Positions 48,118 to 60,127 of a stretch of DNA of 64,000 bases are shown here, piece after piece. This DNA is from SAR202 cluster bacterium bin16. GTDB taxonomy: Bacteria > Chloroflexota > Dehalococcoidia > Lucifugimonadales > Australimonadaceae. Location: assembly GCA_002238425.1 (NCBI GenBank), contig MPMJ01000003.1, positions 1 to 64,000 on the forward strand, given 5' to 3'. Under the pieces are notes generated by a model that did no database searches, was not told the origin of the DNA, and saw nothing but the letters and a program-made list of their open reading frames with translations. The first letter of the stretch is position 1, and every line of letters starts with the position of its first letter. The position numbers were made by a program, and so were the translations under genes.

Positions 48118-48766
48118 TTTCCACATGCACACCCACTTCTCCCACGACTGCCTCACGACTCCCGAGGCGCTCGTGGAGCGGTGCCTGCGGGTCGGCCTCA
48201 ACTGCATCGCCGTGACCGACCACAACTCACTGGAAGGCGGACGAGCCGTGCAGAGCATCGCGCCGTTCACCGTCATAGTAGGCGCTGAGATAAAGTCGAC
48301 CGCCGGAGAGATAACCGGCCTCTTCCTGCAGGAGCATATCCCTGCAGGGTTGGAACCGGTCGAGACCGCGCGCCGCATCAAGGAACAGGGAGCGCTCGTC
48401 TCCGTGCCACACCCGTTCACCGGGATGGGGCGCTCCGCGCTGGACAGGGAGACCGCGACCGACCTGCTCCCCTACATCGATATCGTTGAGGGATTCAACG
48501 CCCGCACCATGCGCGCGAGCGAAAACGCGGACGCCCGCCGATTCGCCGCCGAGCATGACCTCCCCGTCACCGCCGTGAGCGACGCACACACGGCGCGCGA
48601 ACTGGGTCGCACGTTTACTGAGTTCCCGGAATTCGACGGCAGTCCCGAGGGATTCAGGCAGGCGCTCGCGGAGGCAACCCTCACCGAGTCGCCCGCGGGC
48701 TCGTTCGTCCACGTCTATACGACGCTGAACAAGCTGGTCCGGCGCGTCCGCAAGCCTCGCATATAG
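48101..48766 (+). CDS. PHP-domain phosphoesterase
   Basis: DFHMHTHFSHDCLTTPEALVERCLRVGLNCIAVTDHNSLEG. Confidence 0.88.
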   Translation: MTLRGDFHMHTHFSHDCLTTPEALVERCLRVGLNCIAVTDHNSLEGGRAVQSIAPFTVIVGAEIKSTAGEITGLFLQEHIPAGLEPVETARRIKEQGALVSVPHPFTGMGRSALDRETATDLLPYIDIVEGFNARTMRASENADARRFAAEHDLPVTAVSDAHTARELGRTFTEFPEFDGSPEGFRQALAEATLTESPAGSFVHVYTTLNKLVRRVRKPRI

Positions 48767-48780
48767 GAGAAGTTGGTGGT

Positions 48781-50073
<1,293 letters not shown>

Positions 50074-50085
50074 CGGTTGACCGTC

Positions 50086-50751
50086 CTAGTTGAGAATCGC
50101 GCCGTTCGTTGATCCCAGTGGAACCCCCAGCACCTCGTCCACCAGACCGTAGTCCTTCGCTTCCTCCGCAGGAAGATAGAAGTCCCGGTCGCTGTCGCGG
50201 GCTACCTTCTCGTAGGGCTGGCCCGTGTGCGTCGAAAGTATCGTCCGGATCTTGTCCTGCATCCGCAGGATCTCCCGGGCCGCGATCTCGATGTCCGCAG
50301 CCTGACCCTGGGCACCGCCCAGCGCCTGGTGCATGTGGATCGTCGAGTTGGGCAGCGCGAACCGCTTGCCCTTCGCCCCTGCGCACAGGAGCACCGTCCC
50401 CATGCTCGCGGCCATCCCCACGCAGATGGTGGAGACGTCCGGCTTGATGAGCTGCATCGTGTCGTAGATCGCCAGACCGGACGTGATGACGCCGCCCGGG
50501 CTGTTCACGTACAGGTTGATGTCCTTGTCCGGGTCCTCACGCTCGAGGTAGAGCAACTGCGCAACGATGAGGTTGGACACCTGGTCGTTGATGGGGGTGC
50601 CCAGGTAGACGATGCGCTCCTTGAGCAGCATCGAGTAGATGTCGTAGGCGCGCTCGCCGCGGGCCCCGGTCTCGATGACCATGGGGATGATGTTCTCCGG
50701 CGGCTGCATCGCACCCGCGCTCAGCGAGCCGTGGATAGGCCAATCACGCAT
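50086..50751 (-). CDS. clpP: ATP-dependent Clp protease proteolytic subunit
   Basis: [54 protein letters not shown]. Confidence 0.97.
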   Translation of the reverse strand: MRDWPIHGSLSAGAMQPPENIIPMVIETGARGERAYDIYSMLLKERIVYLGTPINDQVSNLIVAQLLYLEREDPDKDINLYVNSPGGVITSGLAIYDTMQLIKPDVSTICVGMAASMGTVLLCAGAKGKRFALPNSTIHMHQALGGAQGQAADIEIAAREILRMQDKIRTILSTHTGQPYEKVARDSDRDFYLPAEEAKDYGLVDEVLGVPLGSTNGAILN

Positions 50752-52171
50752 CGTTCGCTCCTCCCTGCTGTCTCCTGGCCCGCGTCGGTCTCGCGGGGGT
50801 CTTCGGTTGTCGGGGTTTGGCGCCGCTCTTGCTCGCGGCTGCTCTTGCCTTCGGCTTTGCTGCCGCAGGCGCGTCCCTGAGCGCAAGGTTGCTCAGGTAT
50901 TCCAACGTCCGCCGCTGAACCAGCATACGCCGGATGGACTCGCGGCTGTCCAGATCATCCAACTGCTTCCGGTGTTCGTCGATCAGTTCACCGGAGCCTT
51001 CGAGCAGCCTCTCAATCTCCTCGGAGACATCCTCGTCGGTGGCCTCGATGTTCTCTCGCTGGGCGACAGCGCGGATGACATGTGCCCGCTTCAGGCGTTC
51101 CTCGACCTTCGGCCGCGCCTGCTCGTGCACCTCTTCGTCGGACATCCCCTGCCACGTCAGGTACTCCCGGTATTCCTCGAAACCGACGCGGCCAGCCTTG
51201 ATGTCGTCCTCACGGCTGTGCACGTAATGCTCGACTTCGTGCCCGATTATGAGCGGAGAAATCGTGATGGACGCCTCCTCGGTCACCTTGGCCAGCGTCT
51301 CATCCTGATGCTTCATATCCGCCATGCGCTTCTCGCGCTCCAGCAGATTCTCCCGTATCTTCTCGCGCAGCGCATCCAACGACTCATAGTCGTCGCCGAC
51401 GCTCTTGGCAAACTCGTCGTCCAGTTCGGGAAGACTCTTGCGCTTGATGGAGTGGATCGTCGCCTCGAAGTGCGCCGTCTTACCAGCCACCTCGGTGTTC
51501 GGCGCATCGTCCGGCGCATCGACGTCGAACGTCCGCTCCTCTCCGATGGGTAACCCCACGAGTCCTTCGTCGAGACCTGGCACCGGGAACGTGGAACCTG
51601 GCCTCGGGATGTAGTCCGTCTCCTCCGAGCGCACGATCTCGCGTCGCTCGCCATCCTCGTCGATCCAACCGAGGATGGTCAGATTGATGAGGTCATCCAT
51701 CTGCACCGTGTCTTCGACCGGTTCCCAGACCGCCAACTCCATCCGCATCTGTTCCAGTGTCGCGTCGACGGTCTCGTCCGCCAGGGACGCCTCTTCCTTC
51801 GGATGGCGCACACTGTCCAGGTTCCCGAGGTCCACGGTCGGTTGCAGGGGGACGGTGGCCGTGAACTGCGGGGGGTCGAACTCGTCGAGCGACACGGACG
51901 GCACGCCGCCGATGTCCAGCCCTTCCTCCAGCACGGCCTTGGAGGTGAACTCCTGGATGACCGTGTCCAACGCCTCATTAAGCAGATAGCCCCGCCCGAA
52001 CATCTGCTCAACGATGCGGCGGGGCGCTTTGCCCTTGCGGAACCCGGGGATGGAGAGACGGCGAACTGCCTGGCGATACGCCTGGTCGAGATAGGGCTCG
52101 ATGTCGGCGTTGTCCAGCTCTACGGTGAGAACCGCTTCGCGCGGCTCGCGTTGCTCAGTGGATATCTTCAC
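50744..52171 (-). CDS. tig: Trigger factor with Ala/Lys/Arg/Pro-rich C-terminal tail
   Basis: [27 protein letters not shown] signature; PPIase-domain-like middle; overlaps clpP by 8 nt. Confidence 0.93.
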   Translation of the reverse strand: MKISTEQREPREAVLTVELDNADIEPYLDQAYRQAVRRLSIPGFRKGKAPRRIVEQMFGRGYLLNEALDTVIQEFTSKAVLEEGLDIGGVPSVSLDEFDPPQFTATVPLQPTVDLGNLDSVRHPKEEASLADETVDATLEQMRMELAVWEPVEDTVQMDDLINLTILGWIDEDGERREIVRSEETDYIPRPGSTFPVPGLDEGLVGLPIGEERTFDVDAPDDAPNTEVAGKTAHFEATIHSIKRKSLPELDDEFAKSVGDDYESLDALREKIRENLLEREKRMADMKHQDETLAKVTEEASITISPLIIGHEVEHYVHSREDDIKAGRVGFEEYREYLTWQGMSDEEVHEQARPKVEERLKRAHVIRAVAQRENIEATDEDVSEEIERLLEGSGELIDEHRKQLDDLDSRESIRRMLVQRRTLEYLSNLALRDAPAAAKPKARAAASKSGAKPRQPKTPARPTRARRQQGGANDA

Positions 52172-52319
52172 ACTTGGCTCGTATCCCCGCCGGAACCCTC
52201 CGAGGGGGTGCTGCGCACGGACGGCGCACTCGATATTTTAGCACGGATGCCCTCTACGGAGAAACCGAACCGCTGCTGGGAGTGCCGCAGCCAGGTAGCA
52301 GACGATACCCCACTCTCCT

Positions 52320-54611
52320 TTAGCTCCCACGCTTCGCCGCGAGCGCCTGGAGCACCCGTTCGGCGGTCAGCGGCAGTTCAACGACCGGTGCACCGATGGC
52401 GTCCGCGACTGCATTGGCGATGGCCCCCGCTGTCGGGATCGTGGGTATCTCACCGATCGACTTGGCGTGGAACGGCCCCAGCGCGTCGCCGTAGTCCGGC
52501 ACGTTGATCGTGATGAGTTCGGGGATGTCCTGCACCGTGGGAATCTTGTAGTCGGCGAAGTTGGGCGTCGTGACACGCCCGTCCTCGACGAGCAGTTCCT
52601 CCATCAGCGCGTAGCCGACACCCTGGATGATCGCGCCGTTGATCTGGCCCTGGTGCCCCAATTCGTTGATGATCGTCCCAACGTCCTGAGCGGTGACGAG
52701 ACGCTGCAGGGTCACCTGGCCGGTCTCGCTGTCGACCTCTACCTCGGCCATCTGCACGCAGACCCCCGGGTCGGGCGTGCGCGGGGCCTGCAGAGTTACC
52801 GTGGCCGCCGCCAGCGGTTCATCGTCGCGGATCAGTTCCGTCGCGAGGCTCTCCAGCGAGATGAAGCGCCCGTCTTCTGACTGCCAGCCGCCGGGAGAGA
52901 GCGCTCCATCCTCACTCCACTGCGCCGCGCGCCAATCCACCTGTTCGCTGCCGAGCGCCCGGGCGGCGAGGGGCGCAAGCTGCTCCTTGACCTGATCGGA
53001 CGCCGTCAGCGCCGCAGTGCCCGAGCTGTTGGTCGTCTTGCTGCCGCCTGCCTCCACGTCGATGGGAAACTCATCGGTGTCCGAGTGGACGATGCGCACG
53101 CGGTCCAGCGGCACGCCGAAGCTCTCGGCGACGATGGCCGCGACGACCGTGAGGCCGCCAGTCCCGTTCTCCGGCAGCGAGGTCGTTGCGGTGATGGAGC
53201 CGTCCGGATTCACCCTGATCGACGACGATGCCTGGCCTGCGCCGTGTCCCCGGTCGGCCATGCCGACCCCCTGTCCCACGAGCTTGTTGTCCCCCCGTTC
53301 GCGTGAGCCGGCGCGCGTCCGGTCGCTCCATCCAAAGGCGCGTCCCGCTTCGTCCAGCACGTGCGGGGCCAGATGCGGGGTTCCGGTTGGAGTCGTTGCG
53401 GGCACGTTGCGCTTCCTCAGTTCGATGGGGTCAATGCCGAGTTCCGCGGCGATGATGTCCATGTGCTTCTCGATGGCGAAGAGCGCCTGCGGCGACCCAG
53501 GCGCGCGCATGTAGCCGCACGGCACACGGTTGGTGTAGACGGCGAATGCCTCGATGCGCATGTTGGGGATGTCGTAGAAGTTACCGACTCGCCCCGCGCC
53601 ACCCAGGAGGCCGTTCGCAGACGTGTTCTGACCCGTGTACGCGCCCCGGTTCATCACGACACGGGCGTCGTGCGCGACGATCCTGCCGTCCCGTTTGAGC
53701 CCGGTGCGCAGATCGACGACGAACGCGTGCTTCGGCGACACAGTGGTGAGGTCTTCGATCGCGCTGCTGACGAACTTGACGGGCCTGCCGAGCATGCGCG
53801 AGAGGTGGTAGGCGACTGGTGCGTCGCCCGTTGCGCTCTTGCTGCCGAAGTCTGCTCCGATGACCACCGTGTTCAGGCGGATGTCATCCTCAGAACGCTC
53901 GATCAGCCTGCCCAACTCTTTCCGCGTCGTGTACGGCACCTTGTTGGAGGCCCACACTTCCACCCGCCCGGGTTGTTCGTCCACTAACCAGGCAGTCGGC
54001 TCCAAGTACGCCTGGTGCGATAATTGGGTGACGTACCGGCGTTCCACAACGACGTCCGCCTCCCTGAACCCCTGTTCGAGGTCGCCGGTCTCGGTGACGG
54101 AGTAGCCGCAGAGGTTGGGGATGTCCGCCGGGACTTCCGGGAAGCCAAGGTAGGTGCCCGCATCCTCGTGGAGCACCGGCGCTCCGGCTTGCATCGCCTC
54201 CTCCGAATCAAAGACGGCGGGCAACTCCTCGTACTCGACGTCGACCAGTTGTGCCGCCGCCGCTGCGATCTCGCGGCTCTCCGCCGCGACCGTCGCCACC
54301 TTGTCTCCGATGAACCGGACCTTGTCGTCGCAGAGCAGCGGCACGTCCTTGATGTTCCTGCCGGTGTGGCCGTTCGCGATGTCAGCCGCGGCGACGACCG
54401 CGAGCACACCCGGCATGGCGCGCGCCCGTGAAGCATCAATGGAGAGTATGCGAGCGTGGGGATATGGGCTGCGGACGTTCTTTGCCCAGACTGTTCCCGG
54501 AGGAGTGACGTCGGCGGTATAGGCTGCCGACCCGTTGACCTTGTCGACTCCTTCTATACGCGGGATCGGCCTCCCGATGATGGTGAACGCTGGCGCTGGC
54601 GAGATGGTCAC
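52320..54611 (-). CDS. Xanthine dehydrogenase/CO dehydrogenase-family molybdopterin-binding subunit
   Basis: IPRIEGVDKVNGSAAYTADV; GADFGSK; GYMRAPGSPQALFAIEKHMD; HAKSIGEIPTIPTAGAIANAV. Confidence 0.9.
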   Translation of the reverse strand: MTISPAPAFTIIGRPIPRIEGVDKVNGSAAYTADVTPPGTVWAKNVRSPYPHARILSIDASRARAMPGVLAVVAAADIANGHTGRNIKDVPLLCDDKVRFIGDKVATVAAESREIAAAAAQLVDVEYEELPAVFDSEEAMQAGAPVLHEDAGTYLGFPEVPADIPNLCGYSVTETGDLEQGFREADVVVERRYVTQLSHQAYLEPTAWLVDEQPGRVEVWASNKVPYTTRKELGRLIERSEDDIRLNTVVIGADFGSKSATGDAPVAYHLSRMLGRPVKFVSSAIEDLTTVSPKHAFVVDLRTGLKRDGRIVAHDARVVMNRGAYTGQNTSANGLLGGAGRVGNFYDIPNMRIEAFAVYTNRVPCGYMRAPGSPQALFAIEKHMDIIAAELGIDPIELRKRNVPATTPTGTPHLAPHVLDEAGRAFGWSDRTRAGSRERGDNKLVGQGVGMADRGHGAGQASSSIRVNPDGSITATTSLPENGTGGLTVVAAIVAESFGVPLDRVRIVHSDTDEFPIDVEAGGSKTTNSSGTAALTASDQVKEQLAPLAARALGSEQVDWRAAQWSEDGALSPGGWQSEDGRFISLESLATELIRDDEPLAAATVTLQAPRTPDPGVCVQMAEVEVDSETGQVTLQRLVTAQDVGTIINELGHQGQINGAIIQGVGYALMEELLVEDGRVTTPNFADYKIPTVQDIPELITINVPDYGDALGPFHAKSIGEIPTIPTAGAIANAVADAIGAPVVELPLTAERVLQALAAKRGS

Positions 54612-54701
54612 GGCTACACCCCTGGCTCATGGGCTGCTGACGACGTGGAGTCTACCGGCACCCGTTCCCTTGCGCTACGAACAGCAGTCCGCCCTGCGAG
54701 C

Positions 54702-55592
54702 TCAGGCTGACGACTTCAGGAAAGCGACAACGGCCTCGTCGTGCAGTTCGGGTTGCTCCCACTGCGGCCAGTGGGCCGCATTCTCGATCAACCGGAACTG
54801 TGCTCCGGGGATCACGCTCGCGAGGTACTCGCCCACCTCCGGCCCTGCGCCGCGGTTCTGGTCGGTCCAGAGCACGAGCACAGGAGGTTTGAGCGTCGCG
54901 GCGACTTCCTCCTCGTAGTGCATCAGCCGGGGCCTCGGTGCGGAGATGCCGTACACCCTCGCCATCGACTCTCGTATCTCCGGCACCGCATACATGCGGT
55001 ACTGGACGTCCACCAGCTCTTCGGTCAGGTGGTCGGGGCTCGCAACGAGGTACTCCATCCGCCTCCTCACCGTCTCCCGGCTGAAGTTCGTCACCGAGTC
55101 CCTGCAGAGCGGCACGAGCAGATTGCCCTCCGGTGTATCCGGGAACTCGCGCTTGAAGTTGACGTAGTACGAACCTGAGTTCAGCACCAGCTTGCCGCAT
55201 CGCTCGGGATGGTGGAGGCCGATGTGGAACGCCATGCCCGCGCCCATGGACTCTCCCTCGATGTGCGCCCACTCGATGCCGAGCGCGTCCATGAAGTCCA
55301 GCACCGCCTCCGCCTGACGCTCGACCCGGTGCTCGGAGTCGTAGGGCTCGAGCGATGAGTAGCCATGGTAGAGCGCGTCAATCGCGTAGACGTGGAAGTC
55401 GTTCGCCAGCCTCATGACGTTGCGGGCGAACAACTCAGCGCTGCTGCCCACCCCATGGATGAGTATCAGGGCATCGCCCGAACCCGCCTCTATCACCCGC
55501 GTCCTGTACCGGGCGCCGGAGACAACACGCACCGTGGCGCCCAGCAGGTTAACCCACAGCGACGACGGCGCACTCGCTCCAAACTCCGTCAT
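54702..55592 (-). CDS. Alpha/beta hydrolase
   Basis: LILIHGVGSSAELFARNVMRL; HIEGESMGAGMAFHIGLHHPE; catalytic H in ENAAHWPQWE. Confidence 0.9.
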   Translation of the reverse strand: MTEFGASAPSSLWVNLLGATVRVVSGARYRTRVIEAGSGDALILIHGVGSSAELFARNVMRLANDFHVYAIDALYHGYSSLEPYDSEHRVERQAEAVLDFMDALGIEWAHIEGESMGAGMAFHIGLHHPERCGKLVLNSGSYYVNFKREFPDTPEGNLLVPLCRDSVTNFSRETVRRRMEYLVASPDHLTEELVDVQYRMYAVPEIRESMARVYGISAPRPRLMHYEEEVAATLKPPVLVLWTDQNRGAGPEVGEYLASVIPGAQFRLIENAAHWPQWEQPELHDEAVVAFLKSSA

Positions 55593-55600
55593 GACAGGAC

Positions 55601-56842
55601 TCAGCGCGCTGCCGCGCCCGTCAGGAGGTCCATGTACCGTTCGACGGGGTTATTGGGACCCCTGCCGAGGCGCGCGGTTCCCATCCTGTAGGCACTCAGC
55701 GCCGGATAGTGCTCCATGGGCAGCTCTATGCACACGTTTGCGGTGGGGGGCCTGAAGGTGTTGATGGGGTCGCCACCGTCCGCCACGACCTGTATCTGTT
55801 CCTCCAGCATCTTCCGGAACATGATGAGCCCGCGGTCGGTCTCCGCGAGTTTCTCGACGGTGCGGTCGGTGATTGGTCCTTGCGCCGGCCAGGCCAGCAC
55901 GTCCTGCCCCAACACGTACTCAGGGTAGTCCTCGAGGGGGACGTCGAACGTCTCGATCTCTCCCAGCGGGGGCAGGGATACGCCGTCCACCGGATGGTAG
56001 ATCTGGTACGCGAGGTGCCAGGTGGTCGTGTCGTCGATAGGCACCCGCATCTGCAGTTCTTCGCGTCCCGGCCCGCCGATGAGTACGTAGTTCGGGAACA
56101 CCAGCGGATGGCCTTCCAGCCAGGAAGCCGCAGTGGCTTCGTCCTCTCCCTCGCGCAGGCGGTACTTCTGGATCCCGAACACGTTGCGCTCGAACCCGAT
56201 CTTGATGTGGTGGCGCAGGAAGTTCCGCGTCTGGTTGAAGGCAGCCTCGTCGGTGATGCCCTTGCGCTCCAGCGCATACGCTCCGAACGCCCCGTGCATC
56301 CACTCGACGTGCACGGTGTCCACGGCATTCTCCTGGCACTGGAGCCAGTTGCACGGGACGGTGGTGGTGCCCACCTGCCGGAACACGTTTTCTACGACGA
56401 AGATGTCCCAGCGAGGAAGCAGCGGTGCGGGCTGAGGCCCGATGTACGCCCAGATGAGCCCTCCGAGTTCCTGAACGTCGTAGGCCGCTATCTGTACGCG
56501 GGCAGCGAAGTTGTGCGCCGGGTCTTCGGCGGGCTGTTCGAGGCACTGGCCGCTCGCGTCGTACATCCAGCCGTGGTACGGGCAGCGCAGCCCCTCGTCG
56601 GTCGGGATGCCGTGTTTCAGGTCGACACTGCGATGGGCGCACCGCTGCTGAACGAGCCCCAGCCGTCCCTGGCGGTCCCTGAACAGGGTGAGGTTCTCAC
56701 CGAGCAGGCGGACGCTCTTCACCGGGTTCTCGCCAAGCTGCTGGTCGGTGGCTACCGGGTACCAGTAGCGCCTGAGCAGGTCGCCCATGGGTGTGCCGAG
56801 GCCGACCCGGGTCAGGCGCTCGTTCTGTTCCTGGGTAAGCAT
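55601..56842 (-). CDS. Aromatic ring-hydroxylating (Rieske) oxygenase alpha subunit
   Basis: CAHRSVDLKHGIPTDEGLRCPYHGW Rieske cluster; ENAVDTVHVEWMH Fe site. Confidence 0.92.
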   Translation of the reverse strand: MLTQEQNERLTRVGLGTPMGDLLRRYWYPVATDQQLGENPVKSVRLLGENLTLFRDRQGRLGLVQQRCAHRSVDLKHGIPTDEGLRCPYHGWMYDASGQCLEQPAEDPAHNFAARVQIAAYDVQELGGLIWAYIGPQPAPLLPRWDIFVVENVFRQVGTTTVPCNWLQCQENAVDTVHVEWMHGAFGAYALERKGITDEAAFNQTRNFLRHHIKIGFERNVFGIQKYRLREGEDEATAASWLEGHPLVFPNYVLIGGPGREELQMRVPIDDTTTWHLAYQIYHPVDGVSLPPLGEIETFDVPLEDYPEYVLGQDVLAWPAQGPITDRTVEKLAETDRGLIMFRKMLEEQIQVVADGGDPINTFRPPTANVCIELPMEHYPALSAYRMGTARLGRGPNNPVERYMDLLTGAAAR

Positions 56843-56891
56843 CGCTCCTTACCTCCGGCCGTATTCCGTCCGGCTGCCGCTCTTGTCCGCG

Positions 56892-57971
56892 CTAGAACCC
56901 GTAGAAGCGGGCGGGGTTGTGCGACAGCACCTTCTCCAGCGTTTGCGGGGAGATGTCCTCCCGGCCGCGCAGCAGATGCACCAGCTCCGGTTCAGCGGAC
57001 TGGTCGCCGTGGCCGTAGTCGGAGCCGGTAATCATGTTTTCTTCGCCCAGATACTGCAGGATGTAGGGCAGGTCCTCGTCCGCCTCACACGCGACGAAGA
57101 GCCGGTTCTCCTGGAAGTACGACGGCCCGAACTCCGAACTGGGGACCCTCAGCCGACGGTGTAGGAAGTGCACGAGGTACGGTATCCACGAGGAGTTCGC
57201 CTCGATGAACCCCCACCGCAGGTCGGGGAAGCGCTCCGGGATCTTGCTGCAGGCCAGATCGTAGAACGCCATGACCGGCAGCAGCCGGACATCCGGGAAC
57301 ACGAAACTGAGGCGGCTGTCGAAGAACTCCGTCAGCACCGGAGAGCCGGGGCCGGTGTGGACGCAGATGGGCAGGTCCAATCGCTGCGCCTCCTCGTAGA
57401 TCGGGAAGAAGTACGGCTCCGCCAGCGAGCGATCCTTCTCGACGCCCTTGAAGAGCACCCCGCACGCCCCATTCTCCTTGCCGAAGTGCATCTCCTCGAT
57501 ACTCTTGTCGCGGTCGCGCAACGGCGGAACGACGATCCATCGCATCCGTCCGCCAGAGCGGGAGCAGGCGTCGGCCATGAACCGGTTGTAGCACCGCGCC
57601 AGCGCCACCTCCAGTTCCACGTCATGCGTCAGAAACCCGATGAACAGCGTGGGGTAGATGATCTGGATGTCGACGCCCATGTTCGTTGCGTCGTCCAGCC
57701 GTGCGTCGATGTCGGTCATCGCGCGCTTATGCCATGCCGTCGAGTTGCGTATCTCGTCCTCGATGGGCGGAGTCGCCAGCGCCTGCCCGCCTTTGCCTGG
57801 CGGGTGCGGCACGAAATGGCTGTCGATGATCCAGAAGTTGCGGACTGCCCCGTTGTTCGGATCGGCGCTGGCAACCAGTTGGGGCTTGCGGTGCGCCATC
57901 TCCTCATCGAAGAAATCCCAGATGCGCTCCGATTCGATCACGTGCGTGTCAGCGTCGATCACCGTTGCCAT
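56892..57971 (-). CDS. Amidohydrolase (ACMSD-like) family protein
   Basis: VIDADTHVIESERIWDFF; PICVHTGPGSP; GSDYGHGDQSAEPE. Confidence 0.88.
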   Translation of the reverse strand: MATVIDADTHVIESERIWDFFDEEMAHRKPQLVASADPNNGAVRNFWIIDSHFVPHPPGKGGQALATPPIEDEIRNSTAWHKRAMTDIDARLDDATNMGVDIQIIYPTLFIGFLTHDVELEVALARCYNRFMADACSRSGGRMRWIVVPPLRDRDKSIEEMHFGKENGACGVLFKGVEKDRSLAEPYFFPIYEEAQRLDLPICVHTGPGSPVLTEFFDSRLSFVFPDVRLLPVMAFYDLACSKIPERFPDLRWGFIEANSSWIPYLVHFLHRRLRVPSSEFGPSYFQENRLFVACEADEDLPYILQYLGEENMITGSDYGHGDQSAEPELVHLLRGREDISPQTLEKVLSHNPARFYGF

Positions 57972-58080
57972 CCGACACCTCCTCCGTGTTCCTCAGCGCC
58001 GCCTTCGCAGGCCGGATACCCGCCATATTAGTCCGCTGCCGCCGGACTGCAAGGGCGTGCGGTAACCGTGCAGCAGATAG

Positions 58081-58854
58081 CTAGTCGTCCAGTGGAACGA
58101 CCTCGCCGTCCTTCACCGTTATCTGCTTGCCAGTGAGTTCCATCGGCGTGTCGCAGGCCAGGATGTACCGGTCCTGGACGATGTCGCCTACCCAGTGCAT
58201 CGTCGCGCGGTTCTCGACGGGGGTCTCGTCGGTGGCGATAGCGCGCAGACCGCTGCCCGGCGGTGCGCCGCCCGGCCCCATGCTGACGATGCAGACGTTG
58301 TTCTCCCGCTCTTCCATGGCGACGTCCGCAGTGAACGCCCGTATCGCAACCTTCGAGACTCGGTAGACGCACGCGCCGATGGAGTCCGGCATGCGGTCGT
58401 TGCGGACGTTGCCCTGCCCGAAGTTGATGATGTGGCCGCCGCCCTGTTCCCGCATGTAGGGGATGGCGTGCTTGGTGCAGTGGAACGTGCCGATGAGATT
58501 CGTGCGGATGATGTTGTCGAAGAATGACGACTCCATGTCCGCGATGCGAGGCCACCGGGGCGAGCCTGCCTGGAAGTGGGTCACGATGGCCGCATCGTTG
58601 ATAAGCACGTCGATCCGCCCGTAGTGCTCATGCACGCGGGCCAGCATCCCGCGCACCTGCTCTTCGTCGCGGATGTCCACCTGAACGGGGAACACCGCCG
58701 CTCCGCGCTCCGCCACCTCCGCCGCGACAGTTTCCATCGGCGCGATGTCCGCGATAGCCAGCCGCGCACCCGCCTCAGCGAACGCACGCGCGTTGTACCG
58801 GCCTATCCCCATAGCGCCGCCGGTGATGACGACCACCTTGTCCTTTACGGGCAT
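58081..58854 (-). CDS. SDR family oxidoreductase
   Basis: VVVITGGAMGIGRYNARAFAEAGARLAIADI; VLINDAAI; YRVSK. Confidence 0.92.
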   Translation of the reverse strand: MPVKDKVVVITGGAMGIGRYNARAFAEAGARLAIADIAPMETVAAEVAERGAAVFPVQVDIRDEEQVRGMLARVHEHYGRIDVLINDAAIVTHFQAGSPRWPRIADMESSFFDNIIRTNLIGTFHCTKHAIPYMREQGGGHIINFGQGNVRNDRMPDSIGACVYRVSKVAIRAFTADVAMEERENNVCIVSMGPGGAPPGSGLRAIATDETPVENRATMHWVGDIVQDRYILACDTPMELTGKQITVKDGEVVPLDD

Positions 58855-58923
58855 GCTCCCTCCTTCGCGCGTCAGGCGCGCGGTTCCTCGGGTTGAGTTG
58901 CTGATTCAGCTAGCCCTGGCAGG

Positions 58924-59925
58924 CTAGACCCACTCGGCGAATCCCATGGCGCAACCGTTGCCCGCTTCCGTGCGGTAGCACGGGACGTAGTCCACCATGT
59001 TCAAGGCGAGGCCGCCGCCGGACATCGCGCCCGCCAGCGCGATCCAGTTCTTGATCTCGGATGTGCCGGCGCGGAAACGCACGTCCGGATAATCGGTGAG
59101 TTTCGTCACGTCGTCGTGCTTCAGCCCGTCGATGATCCGGTGGTCCAACTCTTCCTCGATAACGGTGTGGCTCAGGCCGCCCGAGGCGAAGACAGCGACG
59201 CGCTTGTCGGAGTCCCACTCCTCGATCGCCTTCCGGATCGTCTGCCCGAACCGGTAGCAGCGGGACGCCGTCGGTGTGTTCGGCGGGTAGTAGGTATTGA
59301 CGAGCACCGGCACGCTGGGAGTGACGACGTTGTTCATCAGCCGCCGGTAGACGTAGTAGAAGGCGTGGCCGATGGAGCCGTCGCCGTCGCGTCCCGCCGG
59401 GAGCTTGCTCGAGCGCGCCACGTCGAACTCGTTTTCGATGAACGTCTCGATGAGGTACTCGCCGAGCGCAGCGTCCGCAGGGTGTGTCAGTTGGCCTGCT
59501 GGTCGCCGCGCGACTTCGGGGTCACTGAGAGAGCCGCGCGCGCCGTTCAGGCTGGGGATATCGTTGACCGTGTCCCCGTAGTAGATGGAGAGGGCGGGCA
59601 TGTTCTCGTCGTCGAACGACTCCTTCTGATCGTCGCCCAGGATGATGCAGACGTCCGGCTTCACTGCCGCCAGCGTCTGCTCCAGGTGGGCGATGGCGCT
59701 CTGGCACGCGTCCCACCGGGTCTGGAACTTCTCGTCCGTGCACTCCTTCTCGAAGTGCTCCCCCGCGCGCAGCTCTGCAAGCTCGCCGAACGAGTACGTC
59801 TTGCCCTCGAACCAGTGGACCGCCTGCGTGCGCCCGCGGTCTCCGTAGGTCCGCCAGTTCTCCGGCGGCATCTCCAGTTGCGGAGCATGGGAGGAGGCCA
59901 TCCCAAGAACGATCTCTGCCATCAT
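58924..59925 (-). CDS. Class III extradiol dioxygenase (LigB-like)
   Basis: GMASSHAPQLEMPPENW; IILGDDQKESFDDENMP; VFASGGLSHTVIEEELDHRIIDGL. Confidence 0.88.
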   Translation of the reverse strand: MMAEIVLGMASSHAPQLEMPPENWRTYGDRGRTQAVHWFEGKTYSFGELAELRAGEHFEKECTDEKFQTRWDACQSAIAHLEQTLAAVKPDVCIILGDDQKESFDDENMPALSIYYGDTVNDIPSLNGARGSLSDPEVARRPAGQLTHPADAALGEYLIETFIENEFDVARSSKLPAGRDGDGSIGHAFYYVYRRLMNNVVTPSVPVLVNTYYPPNTPTASRCYRFGQTIRKAIEEWDSDKRVAVFASGGLSHTVIEEELDHRIIDGLKHDDVTKLTDYPDVRFRAGTSEIKNWIALAGAMSGGGLALNMVDYVPCYRTEAGNGCAMGFAEWV

Positions 59926-60127
59926 CCACCTCCGTTCTCACATCTGAGCGGAGTGTACACCTTTGTCCTTCGAGCGGCGCTGTCCAAACAGCAGGAGTAC
60001 GCTGGCTCTCCCACGCCTGCGCCGATAGCGCCGCTACGCACGCTTGCGATAAGGTAATCGGACGGCGGTCACCACTGCAGCGGGAGCAACGCTCCGCGAG
60101 GGCCGCCCAATCAACCGACTGGGACTC

